DNA of 11,294 nucleotides from positions 1-11,294 of the forward strand of contig JAJJLU010001043.1 in assembly GCA_023807065.1 (NCBI GenBank). Reading direction: 5' to 3'. The notes below the pieces were generated by a model that was given only the letters and a program-made list of their open reading frames with translations, was not told the DNA's origin and ran no database searches. Source of the stretch: Isotricha intestinalis (taxonomy: Eukaryota; Ciliophora; Litostomatea; Vestibuliferida; Isotrichidae). Position numbers and translations under genes: made by a program. Shown here one piece after another: positions 8,039-11,294 of the stretch (position 1 is its first letter; the number at the start of each line of letters is the position of its first letter).

Positions 8039-10882
8039 TTAATCATAATTTTCACTTGATTCGTTACTTTCTATTTCTTCGTAAAATATATTTTCATCTT
8101 CTCTTTCTAATCTTTTTCTTTCTTTAGTATATCTTTCTATTTCTTTCATTTTTTTTTCTCTTTCTTCAGATTCTTTTTTTAATTTTTCAATTAATCTAAT
8201 TTTTATATTATGATTTTCTAAAACAGGAAAATAATAAATTTTCTTTAGTTTTTTTTTCTTTTTATTCAATTTCACAACTTCTTCAATTTTATTAATTAAA
8301 TTTAAATAATCTTCTTTATGATTTTTTATTTTTTTAATTTCAAAATATTTTTTTGAAATTAAATAAATCATTTCAAAGAATTCATATTCAATAAATTCAT
8401 TTTCTAAAATTTTTTCAATAAAAATATAATTATTTTCTATATCTTCTTTTATTTTTTCTTCACTAAAATTTACTTTATTTTTAAAAAAATATTGAATTAA
8501 TTCAATAAAAGAAATTTTATTAGGATATAATTTATTTAATAAAGAACTTTTTTTAATAATATTATAATAAAAAAATCTATAAGAAACAGTTTGATCGATT
8601 TGAGAAGGATAATCAGAATATAAATAATAAATATTTTTAAATAGTTTTTGAACAGGAGAATAAAAATTAAAAATAAATTCATTAATTAAATTTCTTTCAT
8701 AAATTTTATTTTTACTATCTGAATATTGATTATTTTCAAAAGACATTTCTAATTTAGAAATAGAACCTCTTTTCATATTTTTTTTTTTTTGAGGAATAAT
8801 AAAATCTAAAATATTTTTTAATTTAACACTTAAAGGAATGTTATTATTATTATAATATTTTAAATAAGCCACTCTAACTAAACATTCATTAAAGAATCTA
8901 GGTAAAATAATATGATTTTTAAAATGAATTGAATGTTCAGTTTTTTCTTTATAATTTAAATTATCAAAAGTTGAAGGAATACCTTTTTCTCTATGATAAT
9001 ATTTAATAAAACTTTTATATTTGTAAAAAAAATTAACTTTTGCTTCATTTAAAATAACTTTCATATAATCATAAATTTTAGAATGTTCTTTTATTTGATC
9101 TGGAATTTGATAAGTATTATAAAAGTTATTTTCATTATTAAAATAAAATTTATTAAAATCAGAAATTGATAAATCAAAATTAAAAATTCCATTTTCTCTA
9201 AAAAGAACCCAAATATCTTTAATAGAAATACAAAAAGAAATATCATTTGATTTTGGATTTTCTTCTATAATAAAATTTTGTCCTATATTTGAACCAATAA
9301 TATTTTTTGAAGGTTTTCTTATTGGATTTTTTTCTAATAATTTTGATGAATTAAAATCATCTACTTCTTTTATTTCTCCTGATGCAATTTTTAATGTTAT
9401 TAAATATAATCTTTTTATATCAGATAATTGTCTTAATAAAACATTTCTAATTTCTTTTTCATTTTCTTTTATTGTCTCATCTAATAATATTATATCATTT
9501 ATATCTAAATATGGTTCATATCTATTTAAGCTTTTTATTTTAGTTTCTTCAGGAATTAAATATTTTTTCTTTATTTCTTTTATATTTTCCTTATATTCAT
9601 TTAAAATATTATTTTCTGTTTTCTCTGTTTTTTCATTATTTGTTTCATTATTATTTATTTCATAATTTCTATTTGTATTTGTATTTGTATTAGTCAAATT
9701 TTTATTTTCACCAAATAAACTTTTTTTCTCAGATTCTTTTGTTTTAATAATTCTTCTTTCAGAATAATTTTTTTTTTCAAATAAACTATTTTTTTTATCA
9801 ATTCTTATATCAAAAACACTCATTTTTTTATTTGAACCTTTAATAGAATTTAATTGTAATTTCCTTTTTTTATCTTCATCCTTTTCTAATTTAGCTCTTT
9901 TTTCTCTTTCTAAATTTAAAATATTTTCTTTCATAATAAGATAATTTTCATATAATTTATCACATAAATCATTATTTAATTGATTATCTAAATCAATCAT
10001 TTTATCATTTTCAAATCTTCCAAAATATTTTTTCCCATCTTCAAATAAAAAAACTCCAAAACCATTTTTCATATTATTTTCCCATTCTCCTTCATAAACA
10101 CTTCCATTAGAATAAAAAAAAATTCCAAATCCATTTCTAATTCCATTTAAATATTCTCCAATATATCTATTTCTTAATAATTTGATTTCTCCTTTATTTT
10201 CAAAATAAATATGAATACCAAAACCATTTTGTAAATTATTTTTCCAATTTCCAATATATTTTTCTAATAAATTAAACCAAATCATATAACCATTACCATC
10301 AATAATATTATTATTAAAATAACCTTCATATAAATTTCCATTATTCCATTTTATTTTACCATAACCATTAATATTTCCATTAATCCAATTTCCTTCATAA
10401 ATCATATTTTTATTTATCATTTTCCCAATTCCATTTTTTAATCCATTTTTCCAGTTTCCTTCATAAGAAATTTCATTAGAATAATACTTTCCAAAACCAT
10501 TTCTAAAACCATTTAATAAATTTCCTGAATAAAAAGCTCCTGAAGGAAAAATATATTTTCCTTTTCCTGTTATTTTATTATTATGTATTTCTCCTATATA
10601 TTTTGTTCCATTTTTAAATATTATTGTACATATTTCATCATTTTTTGTTTCTAATATTCCATTTTCTATTGGACCATTATATTTTATATGATTTATAAAA
10701 TTTATTTTTCCTTTCCCTGTTAAAGTTTCATACCAAAGTTCACTGTTGCTTTCTTCAATAATTTTCTTTGGAATTTCACTTGTTGTTATTATCTCTTTTA
10801 ATAATGAATAAGGAAGGTAATTTGTTGATGAGTCTATCTTTGAAGAGTTATTTTTAAGAGGTTCTGATTCTTCTTCATTCAT
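8039..10882 (-). CDS. RSPH10B: Radial spoke head protein 10 homolog B (MORN-repeat axonemal protein)
   Basis: A 947-residue protein. Residues about 95-295 carry nine MORN repeats of the form YxGxWxNGxxNGxGxxxxxxG (starting near 95, 118, 140, 162, 185, 209, 240, 263 and 286), with a degenerate copy before them. The seventh repeat has an insert ending LLRNRYIGEY, a placement and wording that match vertebrate RSPH10B. After a basic coiled coil (311-345) and a low-complexity linker (350-440) comes the RSPH10B C-terminal region: LDINDIILLDET then VLLRQLSDIKRLY (459-493), IKDIWVLFREN (554-564), alternating helices to about 870, then a charged coiled coil and acidic tail (895-947). The human protein is about 870 residues, so this is near full length. 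Radial spoke heads relay signals from the central pair to dynein arms in motile cilia. An in-frame TAA directly before the ATG (10883-10885) fixes the start. Other MORN proteins are the alternative, but the C-terminal match argues against them. Confidence 0.85.
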   Translation of the reverse strand: MNEEESEPLKNNSSKIDSSTNYLPYSLLKEIITTSEIPKKIIEESNSELWYETLTGKGKINFINHIKYNGPIENGILETKNDEICTIIFKNGTKYIGEIHNNKITGKGKYIFPSGAFYSGNLLNGFRNGFGKYYSNEISYEGNWKNGLKNGIGKMINKNMIYEGNWINGNINGYGKIKWNNGNLYEGYFNNNIIDGNGYMIWFNLLEKYIGNWKNNLQNGFGIHIYFENKGEIKLLRNRYIGEYLNGIRNGFGIFFYSNGSVYEGEWENNMKNGFGVFLFEDGKKYFGRFENDKMIDLDNQLNNDLCDKLYENYLIMKENILNLEREKRAKLEKDEDKKRKLQLNSIKGSNKKMSVFDIRIDKKNSLFEKKNYSERRIIKTKESEKKSLFGENKNLTNTNTNTNRNYEINNNETNNEKTEKTENNILNEYKENIKEIKKKYLIPEETKIKSLNRYEPYLDINDIILLDETIKENEKEIRNVLLRQLSDIKRLYLITLKIASGEIKEVDDFNSSKLLEKNPIRKPSKNIIGSNIGQNFIIEENPKSNDISFCISIKDIWVLFRENGIFNFDLSISDFNKFYFNNENNFYNTYQIPDQIKEHSKIYDYMKVILNEAKVNFFYKYKSFIKYYHREKGIPSTFDNLNYKEKTEHSIHFKNHIILPRFFNECLVRVAYLKYYNNNNIPLSVKLKNILDFIIPQKKKNMKRGSISKLEMSFENNQYSDSKNKIYERNLINEFIFNFYSPVQKLFKNIYYLYSDYPSQIDQTVSYRFFYYNIIKKSSLLNKLYPNKISFIELIQYFFKNKVNFSEEKIKEDIENNYIFIEKILENEFIEYEFFEMIYLISKKYFEIKKIKNHKEDYLNLINKIEEVVKLNKKKKKLKKIYYFPVLENHNIKIRLIEKLKKESEEREKKMKEIERYTKERKRLEREDENIFYEEIESNESSENYD
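9998..10600 (-). repeat. Tandem MORN-repeat coding block
   Basis: Codons 95-295 of the RSPH10B gene are nine tandem units of about 20-24 codons, each starting Tyr-x-Gly and containing Asn-Gly-x-Gly. On the plus strand the repeats show as recurring 'ccattt' or 'accatt' (Asn-Gly) and 'ttccttcata' or 'tccaat' type words. This is protein-level repetition: the units differ in DNA sequence, which points to an old expansion. Confidence 0.85.
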
Positions 10883-11277
10883 TTAATTTTATTTTATTGA
10901 AATTTAAATTTATTTTATTTGTTTTTATGTATTTTATTTTTTATTTTAATTTTAGGTTATTTTATTTTTAATAAAGATTGGATTCTTATATTAGAATAAT
11001 ATTATTTTACTTTTAATTTTTCAACTCAAATTCTTTTTTTAATGTTATAATTTAAAAATTTAAATTTTACTAAATTTTGTCTTATTTATTTACATTTTAT
11101 ACTTCAAAATATTTATAAAAAATATTAAGAGGGAATGAATTAGAAGATAATTATTGTTATATTAAGTAAAATTAATGAAAATAAGAAAAAAATTAAATGA
11201 TTAAAATTAATTTCTATATTTATTTAATAAGTAAATGAATATTATTCTAGTATTTTCACAAATATAATTAAAAAAAT
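10883..11277. other. Subtelomeric-like gene-free region, RSPH10B upstream
   Basis: About 395 bp of AT-rich DNA between the RSPH10B start codon and the G-rich terminal repeat. It must hold the RSPH10B promoter. I see no ORF, tandem repeat or recognisable promoter element. Confidence 0.5.
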
Positions 11278-11294
11278 GGGGATTGGGGATTGGG
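11278..11294 (+). repeat. Candidate telomeric repeat (GGGGATT)2-GGG at the window end
   Basis: GGGG (11278-11281), ATT, GGGG (11285-11288), ATT, GGG (11292-11294). Eleven of 17 bases are G in DNA that otherwise has almost no G runs. The G-rich strand points 5' to 3' off the end of the window, the orientation a right-hand telomere must have, and the repeat starts abruptly after an A/T stretch. Ciliate telomeres are typically G4-type (GGGGTT, GGGGTTTT), so a GGGGATT heptamer fits that style. The left window end has no matching CCCCAAT-type repeat, so only one end would be a chromosome end. Confidence 0.65.

Overview
This is very AT-rich nuclear DNA from a unicellular eukaryote that builds cilia or flagella. 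The genes are long, intronless open frames full of Asn and Lys. Each starts at an ATG with A-rich sequence before it, and all end with ordinary stops (four TAA, one TGA). The 947-residue frame at 8039-10882 is recognisable as radial spoke head protein RSPH10B, a component of motile axonemes. The last 17 bases are two GGGGATT units plus GGG, with the G-rich strand running towards the window end, as a telomere would. A G4-type telomere, a cilia gene, extreme AT bias and tight spacing together suggest a ciliate macronuclear chromosome end. It would have to be a lineage with unreassigned stop codons (a litostome or rumen-type ciliate, for example), since a 947-codon frame free of TAA/TAG is not compatible with TAA/TAG meaning Gln. 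Anaerobic fungi and other AT-rich protists remain possible. The taxon is an inference.

Layout, left to right. Positions 1-1304 hold no intact gene; the minus strand carries what looks like a decayed coding sequence (31-863). 1305-2558 (minus) is a BAR-domain protein with an Asn-rich tail. A 122-bp gap separates it from a divergent gene, 2681-3694 (plus), which encodes an unrecognised Asn/Lys-rich protein. A gene-free stretch of 653 bp follows. 4348-5412 (minus) is an unrecognised basic Ser/Asn-rich protein with a coiled coil. 5413-6202 is gene-free with weak coding traces. 6203-7969 (minus) is an Asn-rich protein with a folded C-terminal segment. It lies 69 bp downstream of the RSPH10B gene, 8039-10882 (minus), whose 5' end faces the putative telomere about 400 bp away.

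The genes do not form an obvious pathway. One is axonemal, one is predicted to bind and bend membranes, and three are low-complexity proteins of unknown role. The most interesting points are the candidate GGGGATT telomere, the decayed minus-strand gene at the left edge, the duplicated YQDY motif in the tail of the BAR protein, and the very compact gene spacing. I see no CRISPR array, tRNA, rRNA or intact mobile element.
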